The notes: generated by a model not told the origin, from the sequence alone. 64,000 bases of DNA from Nonomuraea montanisoli (GCF_013363975.1 NZ_JABWGN010000008.1:248001-312000), one strand, 5' to 3'. Counted from the first letter of the stretch, positions 7,827 to 16,067 are shown. Made by a program: numbers and translations.

Positions 7827-9143
7827 ACCCGCCGCGACGAACTTCGACCAGGCCTCGTCGTACTTGACCGCGCCCTGGTCCATGCCCTCGATGACCTTCT
7901 CGACGGCGGTCTTGACCTGGGCGTGCTTCTCACCGAAGAACACCGGCTGGAGGTTCTTGACGGACTCGCTGAAGATCTGGCCGGTCGGCGCGTCGTTGAA
8001 GTAGGCGTTCTTCAGGTTCGCCACCTCGGGGTCCTGCTGCGCGGGCAGCGAGCTCGGGAACGCGCCGGCCTCCTTGAAGGCCGCGATGTGGCCCTCCTTG
8101 CCGGTGAGGTAGTTCACGACCTCGGCGGCCTCCTTGGGGTGCTTGGTCTGCTTGGGCACCGCCAGCCAGGAACCGCCCCAGTTGCCCGTGCCGCCCGGCA
8201 CCGCCGCGACGTCCCAGTTGCCCTTGTTGGACGGGCCGGCCTTGCCCTCGATCACGCCGAGCATCCAGGAGGGGCAGCCCATGGTGGCGAAGCCGCCGCC
8301 CTTGATGGCCTTGTCCCACGCCGGGCTCCACGCCTGCAGCTTGGCGGTCAGGCCGGCCTTGCTGAAGGTGGTCACCCAGTCGAAGGAGGTCTTGACGGCC
8401 GGGTTGGACTCGATGACGAGCTGGTTGTTCTTGTCGAAGTAGGAGAGGTTGCCGTTCTTCGGGGCCTCCTGGAAGAGGATCACGTTGTAGATCGTGTTGG
8501 GGCCGTCCATGAACTTGGCGCCCGTCTTGGCGGCCTCGAACTTCTTGCCCGTCTCCAGGAACGCGTTCCAGTCGGGCCAGAGCTTGCCGACCTCCTCGCG
8601 GTCGGTGGGCAGGCCGGCCTTCTTGAACAGGTCCTTGCGGTAGCACATGGTCATGCCGCCCATGTCGGTGCCGAGCGCGAACAGCTTGCCGTCCGCGTTC
8701 AGGCCCGCCTCCCACTTGGCGGCCGGGAAGTCCGCCTTGCGGCTCTCCAGCCCGTACTGGCCGAGGTCGGTGAAGAACTGCGGGCGCGCCGCCATGAGGC
8801 CCATCGCGCCCTCGTCGATGCCGACGACGTCCCCGGCGCCTGCCCCCGCCTGGAGGCGCTGGAGGAGCTGCGGCAGGTACACGTCCTCGAACCGGTCCGT
8901 GAGGTTGGTGTACTTGATCTGGATGTTCGGGTGCTGGGCGTTCCACGTCTTGACGGCCTCGTCGTAGCCGAAGTTCTCACCGCCGCCGAAGGTGTGCACG
9001 TTGATCGTGACCGGCTCGGCCGCGGCCGAGCTGCTCTGGGAGCCCGACGGCGTGGTGCCGCCACCGCCGCCGCTGCACGCCGCGATGGCCAGCAGCGCCG
9101 TCATCGCGGCTCCGGTCACGACGAAGCGCCTGTGGTTCTTCAT
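7809..9143 (-). CDS. cebE: Cellobiose-binding lipoprotein CebE
   Basis: The 444-residue solute-binding protein begins MKNHRRFVVTGAAMTALLAI followed by the lipobox AIAAC, so it is predicted to be a lipid-anchored surface protein. The mature part (VTINVHTFGGGENFGYDE) has the CUT1 sugar-binding fold and resembles Streptomyces CebE, which binds cellobiose and cellotriose. The ATG at 9143 is preceded by AGAGGGG. It is the first gene of the operon and directly follows the CebR operators. An upstream in-frame extension to 9239 would run through the operator and is rejected. Confidence 0.92.
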   Translation of the reverse strand: MKNHRRFVVTGAAMTALLAIAACSGGGGGTTPSGSQSSSAAAEPVTINVHTFGGGENFGYDEAVKTWNAQHPNIQIKYTNLTDRFEDVYLPQLLQRLQAGAGAGDVVGIDEGAMGLMAARPQFFTDLGQYGLESRKADFPAAKWEAGLNADGKLFALGTDMGGMTMCYRKDLFKKAGLPTDREEVGKLWPDWNAFLETGKKFEAAKTGAKFMDGPNTIYNVILFQEAPKNGNLSYFDKNNQLVIESNPAVKTSFDWVTTFSKAGLTAKLQAWSPAWDKAIKGGGFATMGCPSWMLGVIEGKAGPSNKGNWDVAAVPGGTGNWGGSWLAVPKQTKHPKEAAEVVNYLTGKEGHIAAFKEAGAFPSSLPAQQDPEVANLKNAYFNDAPTGQIFSESVKNLQPVFFGEKHAQVKTAVEKVIEGMDQGAVKYDEAWSKFVAAGVKAAG

Positions 9144-9209
9144 TCCGTACCCCTCTTGGGTGTGAATGTGGGAGGTGCACCGCGGCCCGCCGCCGCGATG
9201 GGAAGGTCT

Positions 9210-9223
9210 TGGGAGCGCTCCCA
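9210..9223 (-). promoter_or_regulatory. CebR operator 1 (perfect TGGGAGCGCTCCCA)
   Basis: The 14-bp palindrome TGGGAGCGCTCCCA is identical to the CebR/CelR box known in Streptomyces and Thermobifida. It lies about 67 bp ahead of cebE and just downstream of a plausible -35/-10 pair, so bound CebR would block initiation. Confidence 0.93.
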
Positions 9224-9226
9224 CAA

Positions 9227-9256
9227 AGAGTGCCCTCATGGCGTGGGGGCCGTCAA
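9227..9256 (-). promoter_or_regulatory. Candidate cebE promoter
   Basis: On the minus strand TTGACG (complement of 9251-9256) and CACTCT (complement of 9227-9232) are 18 bases apart, directly upstream of operator 1. The -35 is good, the -10 weak. Position next to the operator supports it. Confidence 0.4.
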
Positions 9257-9340
9257 CGCCCCGAAACGCAACCGTTACCTCGGGGGTGATTCACCGCCAC
9301 TGAAGGGGATTTAGCGTCACAAACGACGCGCAAAGGTCGC

Positions 9341-9354
9341 TGGGAGCGCTCCCA
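9341..9354 (-). promoter_or_regulatory. CebR operator 2 (perfect TGGGAGCGCTCCCA)
   Basis: A second perfect CebR box is centred 131 bp upstream of operator 1. It may add a second promoter block or allow looping. The 9144-9499 gap also holds a candidate promoter and 33-bp repeats; no gene is seen in it. Confidence 0.9.
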
Positions 9355-9424
9355 TACCATCTGTCCCGTTAACGCCACAGGACCGGACAAGCCGGAGCCT
9401 TCACCCGCGGTCGCGGGCGCGAGC

Positions 9425-9509
9425 CGGGAGGGTGCAGCCGCAGTGGCGGGAGCAACGCGGGAGCGGTCAGCCGCGGACGCGGGGGCGAGCCGGGAGCGGT
9501 CAGCCGCAG
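9425..9509 (-). repeat. 33-bp tandem repeat carrying the sigma-factor stop codon
   Basis: Units begin at 9425, 9458 and 9491, each starting CGGGAG. The third unit contains the sigma gene stop (tca at 9500-9502) and the second carries a matching tca beyond the gene. The first unit is more diverged. Confidence 0.7.
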
Positions 9510-10762
9510 TCGGCCGCGCGGGCGAGCAACAGCGCCCGTTCCCGCTCGTTGCGGGTCAGCGACGCCGCCCGTTCGAACTCCGTGCGCGCCTCGGCCCGCC
9601 GGCCGAGCCGGGCCAGCAGGTCGCCCCGCACGCTCGGCAGCAGGTGGTAGCCCTTCAGGGACGGCTCGCCGGCGATGCGGTCCACCAGCTCCAGCCCGGC
9701 CGCGGGGCCGCGCGCCATGGACAGCGCCACGGCCCGGTTCAGTTCGACGACGGGCGTGGGCATGAGCTCGGCCAGCTCGCCGTACAGGGTGGCGATGCGC
9801 TCCCAGTCGGTCTCCTCCGGGGCGAGCGCCCGCGCGTGGCAGGCGGCGATGGCCGCCTGCAGCGTGTACGGCCCGCGCGCCCCGCCGTGCTCCTCGGCCC
9901 GCGCGAGCGCGGCGAGGCCGCGGCCGATGAGCAGCCGGTCCCAGCGTGACCGGTTCTGCTCCAGCAGCAGGATCGGCTCGCCGTCCGGCCCCACCCGGGC
10001 CGCGGCGCGCGACTGCTGGATCTCCATGAGCGCGACCAGCCCGTGGACCTCCGGCTCCTCGGGCATCAGCCCGGCCAGCACCCGGCCCAGCCGCAGCGCG
10101 TCCTCGCACAGCGCGGGCCGCATCCAGTCGTCGCCGGCCGTGGCGGAGTAACCCTCGTTGAAGATCAGGTAGATCACCTCCAGGACCGCCGCCAGCCGCC
10201 CGGCCAGCTCGGCGCCCCGGGGCACCTCGAACGGGATCCGCCGCTCGGCCAGCGTGCGCTTGGCCCGGACGATCCGCTGCGCCACGGTCGGCTCGGGCAC
10301 GAGGAAGGCCCGGGCGATCTCGCCCGTGGTCAGCCCGCCCAGCACCCGCAGCGCCATCGCCACCCGCGCCTCCCGCGCCAGCGCCGGGTGGCAGGCCGTG
10401 AACACCAGCCGCAGCAGGTCGTCCTCGATCTCCTCGGCGATCTCCTCGGCCGCGGCCGCGGCCGGGTCGGCGTCCGGCTCCCGGGCGAGCTCGCGGCCCA
10501 CCTCGGCGAGCTTGCGCCGGTAGGTCTCCCTGCGGCGCAGCAGGTCGACCGCGCGCCGCTTGGCGACCGTCATCAGCCAGGCGCCCGGGTTGCGCGGCAC
10601 GCCCGACTCGGGCCACTGCTCCAGGGCGGCGACGAGCGCGTCCTGGGCCAGCTCCTCGGCCAGCCCGACGTCGCGGACCATTCCGGCCAGCCCGGCGATG
10701 AGCCTGGCCGCCTCGATCCGCCATACCGCCTCGATCGCCCGGTGCGCGTCCGTACCCGCCAC
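9500..10762 (-). CDS. ECF sigma factor of the ECF42 type with C-terminal extension
   Basis: The protein of 420 residues has region 2 (ARLIAGLAGMVRDVGLAEEL through NPGAWLMTVAKRRAVDLLRR) and region 4 (LGGLTTGEIARAFLVPEPTV, AQRIVRAKRTL). A long helical C-terminal domain follows, containing IYLIFNEGYSA and EETDWERIATLYGELAEL. This is the layout of the ECF42 group, whose C-terminal extension replaces an anti-sigma factor and whose genes usually sit beside YCII/DGPF proteins. A DGPF gene is present but 4.9 kb away (15627-16067). The GTG at 10762 fits the usual start AHRAIEAVWRIEAARLIAG; the frame is open to 10816 with no ribosome site. Confidence 0.88.
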   Translation of the reverse strand: MAGTDAHRAIEAVWRIEAARLIAGLAGMVRDVGLAEELAQDALVAALEQWPESGVPRNPGAWLMTVAKRRAVDLLRRRETYRRKLAEVGRELAREPDADPAAAAAEEIAEEIEDDLLRLVFTACHPALAREARVAMALRVLGGLTTGEIARAFLVPEPTVAQRIVRAKRTLAERRIPFEVPRGAELAGRLAAVLEVIYLIFNEGYSATAGDDWMRPALCEDALRLGRVLAGLMPEEPEVHGLVALMEIQQSRAAARVGPDGEPILLLEQNRSRWDRLLIGRGLAALARAEEHGGARGPYTLQAAIAACHARALAPEETDWERIATLYGELAELMPTPVVELNRAVALSMARGPAAGLELVDRIAGEPSLKGYHLLPSVRGDLLARLGRRAEARTEFERAASLTRNERERALLLARAADCG

Positions 10763-10784
10763 CGGCCCATGAGACCAGCCCCTG

Positions 10785-10942
10785 CCCGGCACCGCAAACC
10801 GGCCGTCCCGGCCCACCAGTCCGGATCGCGCAACCGGCTCGTTTCGGCCCGCCGGTCCGGTTTCCGCAACCGGGCCGTCCTCGCCCGCCGGCCCGGTGTC
10901 CGCAACCCAGCCGCCTCCGCCCGCCGGCCCGCCGCCGCGCGG
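10785..10942. repeat. 36-bp minisatellite, about 4 copies
   Basis: Units of exactly 36 bp start at 10812, 10848 and 10884 (each beginning CCC[AG]CC[AG]G), with a 27-bp partial before (from 10785) and a partial after (from 10920). Units are roughly 70-80 percent alike. The period is a multiple of three, so all frames give 12-residue repeats, but no start or ribosome site supports translation. It fills most of the 302-bp gap between the epoxide hydrolase stop and the sigma start. Confidence 0.75.
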
Positions 10943-10993
10943 AGCCTCCCCGTCGCCGTGAGGAGCCTTCCGCCGGCGGGCGGGCCGTGGCTT

Positions 10994-11070
10994 GCGGGTC
11001 AGTGGGGCGGCGGGGCAGTGGAAGCGGCGGGTCAGTGGGGCGGCAGGTCGGCGGAAGCGGCGGGTCAGCG
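10994..11070 (-). repeat. 33-bp tandem repeat carrying the epoxide hydrolase stop codon
   Basis: Units start at 10994, 11027 and 11060, each GCGGGTCAG. The third holds the real stop (tca at 11065-11067); the other two carry the same stop context beyond the gene. Confidence 0.78.
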
Positions 11071-12216
11071 GAAGCGGCGGAAGAAGCCGCGCAGGTCGTC
11101 CACGAGCAGGTCAGGGGCGTCGTGGGCGGCCCAGTGGCTGCCGCGGTCGTACTCGTTCCAGGACACGATGTTCTTGTGGTCGCGGTCGGCGAAGCGCCGT
11201 AGCGGGCGGAAGTCGTAGGCGAACGACGCCAGGCCGAGGGGGAAGGTCGTCGGCTCGGTCACCCGCTCGGCGTGGTGGTTCTCGTAGTAGAAACGCGCCG
11301 AGGACGCCGCCGTGTTGGTGAGCCAGTAGAGGGTCGCGTTGGTCAGGATGACGCCGGGATCGGGCACTCCGGCGAGGAGCTGGCCGATCCAGGCGAGCTG
11401 CCCGGCGGGGGAGTCGGCCAGGGCGTGGGCGAGGGTCTGCGGCTGGGCCTGCTGGGCGCGGTCGTGGATCGCGTGCTCGACGAAACCGCCGAGGAACTGC
11501 AGGTACCCCTGCTCCTCCGGGGTGAGGCCGGCCAGCTCCGCGGGGTCGCCGGAGGGGAACGAGAAGATCTGGTTGACGTGGACGCCCAGCACGCGGTCGG
11601 CGTGGCGACGGCCGAGCTCGGGGCTGACGATGGCGCCCGCGTCGTTGCCGTGCGCGCCGAACCGCTCGTAGCCGAGCCTGGTCATCAGCTCGGCCCACGC
11701 GTCGGCGGTGCGGGCGGCGTCCCAGCCCTTGGCGCGGGTGTGGCCGGAGAAGCCGAACCCGGGCAGGGACGGGATCACCACGTGGAAGGCGTCGGCGGCG
11801 TCGCCGCCGTGCGCGGCCGGGTCGGTGAGCGGCCCGACCAGGTCGAGGTACTCCACGAAGGTGTTGGGCCAGCCGTGGGTGAGGATCAGCGGCGTGGCGT
11901 CCTGGTGCGGGGAGCGCACGTGGACGAAGTGGATCTGCTGGCCGTCGATCTCGGTGGTGAACTGGGGGAAGGCGTTGATCCTCGCCTCCTGGGCCCGCCA
12001 GTCGAAGTCGCGCCAGCGGGCGACCAGGTCGCGGACGAACGATCCGGGCACGCCGTACTCCCAGCCGGGCGGGACCGGGCCGCGCGGCACGCCGTCGCTC
12101 ACCTCCTCGGGCGGCAGCTCCTCGGCGAAGCGGGTGCCGGCCAGGCGGGCGAGCAGGTCGTCCAGGTCGGCCTGCGGGACGTCGATGACGAACGGCGTGA
12201 TCGCCTCACGGGTCAT
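11065..12216 (-). CDS. Epoxide hydrolase, alpha/beta-hydrolase fold with EHN domain
   Basis: The 383-residue enzyme has the epoxide-hydrolase N-terminal domain (FDWRAQEARINAFPQFTTEI), the oxyanion motif THGWPNTFVEYLDLVGPL and the nucleophile elbow GAHGNDAGA with D192. Lid tyrosines are present near 310-311, and the likely catalytic histidine is H361 (GSHWAAHD). It adds water to epoxides through an aspartyl ester. The ATG at 12216 has AAGGAGA at good spacing. No signal peptide. Substrate unknown; juvenile-hormone-type and xenobiotic epoxide hydrolases share this architecture. Its 3' end is tandemly duplicated downstream. Confidence 0.88.
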   Translation of the reverse strand: MTREAITPFVIDVPQADLDDLLARLAGTRFAEELPPEEVSDGVPRGPVPPGWEYGVPGSFVRDLVARWRDFDWRAQEARINAFPQFTTEIDGQQIHFVHVRSPHQDATPLILTHGWPNTFVEYLDLVGPLTDPAAHGGDAADAFHVVIPSLPGFGFSGHTRAKGWDAARTADAWAELMTRLGYERFGAHGNDAGAIVSPELGRRHADRVLGVHVNQIFSFPSGDPAELAGLTPEEQGYLQFLGGFVEHAIHDRAQQAQPQTLAHALADSPAGQLAWIGQLLAGVPDPGVILTNATLYWLTNTAASSARFYYENHHAERVTEPTTFPLGLASFAYDFRPLRRFADRDHKNIVSWNEYDRGSHWAAHDAPDLLVDDLRGFFRRFR

Positions 12217-12267
12217 GGGATCTCCTTGACGATGGTGTTCTGACCTGCATGAAGCGTGGCAGGGGGC

Positions 12268-12392
12268 GGTGCGCCGCCAGTAGTGCCTGGCGCACCGGCC
12301 GGGATGCGGTATGGCGGCGGCCCGGCACGTGCCCGCACGGCCGGGACGTGCAGAATGCACACCACGGCCGTGCGATCCGCATCACGCGGATC
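12268..12392. promoter_or_regulatory. Inverted repeats in the divergent epoxide hydrolase/kinase region
   Basis: GGTGCGCC (12268-12275) pairs perfectly with GGCGCACC (12289-12296). A second repeat, GATCCGC (12374-12380) with GCGGATC (12386-12392), lies 28 bp before the kinase start. Either could be an operator or an RNA stem; nothing identifies the binder. Confidence 0.4.
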
Positions 12393-12419
12393 CCGGGCGG
12401 TTCTCTGAGGGAGGTGTGC

Positions 12420-14828
12420 TTGGCCCGCGACTTCATGCCGCCGCGGCGTTTCACCGCGCTGCTGCTCGGCAACATCGGCCTGTGGTGTCTTGGCAAGATC
12501 ATGAGCCTGCTCCTCGGCCACGTGCCCGGCAGGCCGCTCCCTCAGGGGCCGCACGTCGGTGAGCTGGTGCTGGGGGCGGCCGGGCTCGTTCTGATCGGCG
12601 GTCTTCACGGCGCGATCGCGCTGCGCCGGCTGTCCCCGCCTGCGCGCCTGTGCGCGGTCCTGGCGCAGGTGGTCCTGGCCTACGGGATGTCCGTCATGCT
12701 CGGCGCCCAATGGGGGCCGTACACGGCCCTGCCCGTGGCCTCGGTGCTGCTCGTCCTCACCGGCCGGACGTCCTGGCTGCTGGCGGGGGGCGTGTCGCTC
12801 GGCGAGGCCCTGGTGAAGAAGCTGCTCGGCCTGAACTGGGAGGAGTCGGCGTGGGTCGTCCTCGCGACCACCACCACGGGGCTCGCCTTCTTCGCCGTGG
12901 CGCGGCTGGCGCAGCTCGCCCAGGACCTCCAGCGTGCCCGCGCCGAGGCGGCCGGGCTCGAGGTCGCCAGAGAGCGCCTGCGGATCGCCCGCGGGCTCGG
13001 CGCCGCCCTGGGCGGCCGTCTGGCGGAGATCCTCGTGGCATTGCGCCGCTCCGCCGCGGACCTGGACCGGGACCCTCTCGCTCACGCGACGCGGACCGCT
13101 CGCGCGGCACTGGCCGAGGTCCGTTCGGTTGCCGACGACTATCGGGACCGGTCGCTCGCCGCGGAGATCGACGCGGCGCGCACGGTCCTGGAGGCGGCCG
13201 GCACCCGGGTCACGGTCCGGGCCGCGCCGCTCGCCCTGCCGGGCGGGATCGATGCGGCTCTGGCGGCGGTGCTGCGCCGCACGGTCGTCGCCGTGCTGCG
13301 GCGGGGCGCGCCCGAGCAGTGCCGGATCCGGGTCGACGGGCCGGCCCGTCTCCGGGTGTCCTTCTCGGGCGCGGACGCGGCCGCCCCTGCCGGCGGGCTC
13401 ACGGGTGGGTCCGGTGGCGGACTGATGAGCGGGGCCGGTGGCGGGCAAGCGGGTGCGTTCTCCGATGAGGGCTCGGGCGGGTCCGCCGGCGCGTGGACCG
13501 ACGGGCTGGCCGAGGCGCTGCGCGAGTCCGCCGCCGAGGTCGGCGACCTCGGCGGGCGGCTCGACGTCGGCTCGGCGGTCGAGGCGCGGATCCCGGTCGG
13601 GCAGGAGTCCGGCAGAGTCCGCTCGCCCCGCCCGGTCGACGCGGCCCCCTGGCTGGCCTTCGCCGTGCTGCTGCTGATCGAGGTCGACCATCTCGGCTCG
13701 GCCGCCCTCGACCTGGCGTACAGCTCGGAGTACGGCACGGGATCCCTGACGCCTACGCAGATCCTGGTGGCCGCCGTGCTCCTTCCGTCGCTCGCCCTCC
13801 TCCAGCTCCGGCACGTCTTCCCGCGGCCGGGCGGTGAACCGCCGAAGGCCTGGCAGGTGACGGTGCCCCTGCAGATCGTCCTGGTGCTCGTGGGGGTGAT
13901 CGTCGTCGGCCAGGCCGTCCCGCCGTCCTATGCCGCGCTGGTCGGGGGCGTCGTCCTTTACCAGTTCCGGCCGCCGTGGTCATGGGTCACGGCGGCGTTC
14001 CTCGTCGTCGTCCCGGTGGAGATCGCCTGGTGGTCCACGCCCTGGGACGCGCAGGCCAACGCCCTCGTGTTCGGCACCGTTTTCCTCGGCCCGGTCTACG
14101 CGCTGTGCGCGTTGCCCGCCGTCGTGGCGCGGCTGGAGGAGGCGCGCCAGGAGACCACCCGGCTGGCGGTGGTGAAGGAGCGGCTGCGCATCGCGCGGGA
14201 CGTGCACGACCTGCTGGGCTTCCAACTGTCGGCGCTGGTCCTGAAGGGCGAGCTGGCCGGACGCCTGCCCGCCGCCGACCCGGAGACGGGCCGCGCCCGG
14301 CTCGCCGAGCTGGCGGCGCTCGCCGAGCGCGCCCTGGCGTCGCTGCGGTCGATCACCCGGGAGCCGGCCGGTCTCCGGCTCGACGAGGAGGCGGCCACGG
14401 CCTGCTCGATGCTCGCCGCCGCCGGGATCGAGGCGCGCGTCGACCTCGCCGCGCCCGTGCCGCCCGGCCTCGACGACGTCCTGGCGGTCGTGCTGCGGGA
14501 GGCGCTCACGAACGTGGTCCGGCACGCGCGCGCCGGCGTCTGCTCCATCGAGGCGTCGCGCGACGGCGACACCTACCGCCTGCGGGTCACCAACGACGGC
14601 GTGCGCGCCGGGAACGGCGAGGCCGGCGACGCCGGGCGGCGCTCCGGTCCGGCGCGGAGCTCCCGGGACGGCGAGCGTTCCGGCACGGGGCTGGCCAACC
14701 TGCGCTGGCGGGCCGAGGAGGCGGGCGGGCGCCTCCTCGTCCGGAGCGGGACGGACGAGTTCAGCCTCAGCGTCGAGCTGCCCGCGGCGGTCACGGTCGA
14801 ACGGACCGGCGCGCCGACCGCGGCCTGA
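12420..14828 (+). CDS. Histidine kinase with an internal duplication; first half degenerate
   Basis: The TTG at 12420 has GGGAGG five bases upstream (an ATG follows at 12435). The 802-residue protein has two similar halves. Each has several membrane segments (about 11-160 and 408-570), then a HisKA_3-like helix pair and an ATPase-like region. The second half is intact: ERLRIARDVHDLLGFQLSAL with H596, N-box LREALTNVVRHA, and SGTGLANLRWRAEEAGG. The first half has ERLRIARGLGAALGGRL, where the histidine is lost, and LRRTVVAVLRRG, where the N-box asparagine is lost. It faces a LuxR-type regulator (DesR/NarL class), its likely partner. Confidence 0.85.
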   Translation: MARDFMPPRRFTALLLGNIGLWCLGKIMSLLLGHVPGRPLPQGPHVGELVLGAAGLVLIGGLHGAIALRRLSPPARLCAVLAQVVLAYGMSVMLGAQWGPYTALPVASVLLVLTGRTSWLLAGGVSLGEALVKKLLGLNWEESAWVVLATTTTGLAFFAVARLAQLAQDLQRARAEAAGLEVARERLRIARGLGAALGGRLAEILVALRRSAADLDRDPLAHATRTARAALAEVRSVADDYRDRSLAAEIDAARTVLEAAGTRVTVRAAPLALPGGIDAALAAVLRRTVVAVLRRGAPEQCRIRVDGPARLRVSFSGADAAAPAGGLTGGSGGGLMSGAGGGQAGAFSDEGSGGSAGAWTDGLAEALRESAAEVGDLGGRLDVGSAVEARIPVGQESGRVRSPRPVDAAPWLAFAVLLLIEVDHLGSAALDLAYSSEYGTGSLTPTQILVAAVLLPSLALLQLRHVFPRPGGEPPKAWQVTVPLQIVLVLVGVIVVGQAVPPSYAALVGGVVLYQFRPPWSWVTAAFLVVVPVEIAWWSTPWDAQANALVFGTVFLGPVYALCALPAVVARLEEARQETTRLAVVKERLRIARDVHDLLGFQLSALVLKGELAGRLPAADPETGRARLAELAALAERALASLRSITREPAGLRLDEEAATACSMLAAAGIEARVDLAAPVPPGLDDVLAVVLREALTNVVRHARAGVCSIEASRDGDTYRLRVTNDGVRAGNGEAGDAGRRSGPARSSRDGERSGTGLANLRWRAEEAGGRLLVRSGTDEFSLSVELPAAVTVERTGAPTAA

Positions 14829-14850
14829 GCGCGCAGGTCCCGGGCGGCGT

Positions 14851-14960
14851 GGACGGTTCAGAGCATCGAGCGTGGACGGCTCAGAGCAGCGAGCGCGGTC
14901 GGCTCAGGGCAGCGACCGCGGACGGTTCAGAGCAGCGAAGCGGGGACGGTTCAGAGCCAG
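14851..14960 (-). repeat. 23-bp tandem repeat carrying the response-regulator stop codon
   Basis: Units of 23 bp (GGACGGTTCAGAGCAGCGAGC type) start at 14851, 14874, 14897 and 14920, and a fifth at 14944 after one extra base. The fifth contains the regulator's stop (tca 14951-14953). Four further stop-bearing copies lie between the convergent genes. Confidence 0.85.
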
Positions 14961-15556
14961 CCGGCCTCGGTGGCGATCCGGATGGCGTCCACCCGGTTGC
15001 GCGCGTTCAGCTTGGTGACGGCGGAGGCCAGGTAGTTGCGGACGGTCCCGTAGGTCAGGCCGACCCGTGCGGCGATCTCGGCGGGCTCGGCGCCGGACGC
15101 GGTCAGCCGCAGCACCTCGGCCTCCCGGTCGGTCAGCGGGCTGCCCTGGACGGCCAGCGCGGCGAACGCGAGCTGCGGATCGACGACCCGCCCGCCCGCC
15201 GCGACGGTGCGGATCGCCCTGGCCAGCTCGGCGGGCCCGGTGTCCTTGACCATGAAACCCGCGACGTTCGCGGACAGCGCCCGGCGCAGCATGCCCGGCC
15301 GCCCGACGCCGGTGAGGACCAGCGTCCGGCACTCGGGCAGGCGCTCGCGCAGCAGGGCGGCGGCGCTCAGCCCGTCCATGCCGGGCAGCTCGACGTCGAT
15401 CACCGCGACGTCCGGGCGGGTGGCGAGCGCCGTCGCGACGATCGCGTCGCCGGTCTCGACCTGCGCGACGACCTCGATGTCGACCTGCAGGTCCAGCAGC
15501 CCGGCCAGCGCCTCCCGAAGGATACGCATGTCCTCCGCCAACAGCACCCTGATCAC
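14951..15556 (-). CDS. LuxR/NarL-family response regulator
   Basis: The 201-residue protein has a receiver domain (MIRVLLAEDMRILREALAGL) with the phosphoacceptor aspartate in VAVIDVELPGMDG and the lysine in GFMVKDT. A LuxR helix-turn-helix follows (SPLTDREAEVLRLTASGAEP and GLTYGTVRNYLASAVTKLNA). It starts at GTG 15556. It is convergent with the duplicated kinase at 12420-14828, and the DesR-like type suits that HisKA_3 kinase. The targets are unknown; membrane-lipid or stress genes are typical for the class. Confidence 0.88.
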   Translation of the reverse strand: MIRVLLAEDMRILREALAGLLDLQVDIEVVAQVETGDAIVATALATRPDVAVIDVELPGMDGLSAAALLRERLPECRTLVLTGVGRPGMLRRALSANVAGFMVKDTGPAELARAIRTVAAGGRVVDPQLAFAALAVQGSPLTDREAEVLRLTASGAEPAEIAARVGLTYGTVRNYLASAVTKLNARNRVDAIRIATEAGWL

Positions 15557-15626
15557 ACGTACCCCCGCCCGCCACCGTCCGACGACCCTCTGCCCGCAGC
15601 ATAGAAGGTCGCGCCCCCCGTGTGGG

Positions 15627-16067
15627 TCAGGTCCCGGAGTCCCGTTCCAGGGACTCGCGCACGGCCTGCTGCCGGGCCGCCGTCTCCGGGGACAGCGACG
15701 ACTGCGGCAGGTCCGCCACGTCGAACACCTCCCACAGCTCCAGCGCGACCCCGTCCGGGCAGCCGGGCGGGACGGGCAGCCGCAGAGCCCACTCGACGGC
15801 CTCCTCGCGGGAGCGCACCTGGATGATCCAGAATCCCGCGATGAGCTCCTTGGACTCGGTGAACGGGCCGTCGAGCACGGTCGGCCGGCCGCCGCGGTAG
15901 GCGATGCGCGCCCCCTTCGAGCTGGGGTGCAGCCCCTCGGCGGCGAGCAGCACGCCGGCCTTGGCCAGCGACTCGTTGTACTCGACCATCGCCTCGACGT
16001 ACGCGGGATCGGGCAGGACCCCGGCCTCGGTCTCCGCGTTCCCCTTGCCCACGATCATGAACTTCAC
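15627..16067 (-). CDS. YCII-related (DGPF domain) protein
   Basis: The 146-residue protein begins KFMIVGKGNAETEAG and contains TVLDGPFTESKELIAGFWII, the DGPF motif of the YCII family. These small ferredoxin-like proteins are strongly linked to ECF42 sigma factors and are often their targets or partners. The GTG at 16067 has AAGGAG eight bases upstream. An ECF42-type sigma gene lies 4.9 kb downstream on the same strand, separated by the two-component pair and the epoxide hydrolase. Biochemical activity is not established for the family. Confidence 0.85.
   Translation of the reverse strand: MKFMIVGKGNAETEAGVLPDPAYVEAMVEYNESLAKAGVLLAAEGLHPSSKGARIAYRGGRPTVLDGPFTESKELIAGFWIIQVRSREEAVEWALRLPVPPGCPDGVALELWEVFDVADLPQSSLSPETAARQQAVRESLERDSGT

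Noticed and set aside
10573-10905. Protein with 12-residue repeats encoded by the 36-bp minisatellite
   Set aside because: No ribosome site, no conserved domain, and the frame overlaps the start of the sigma gene in another frame.
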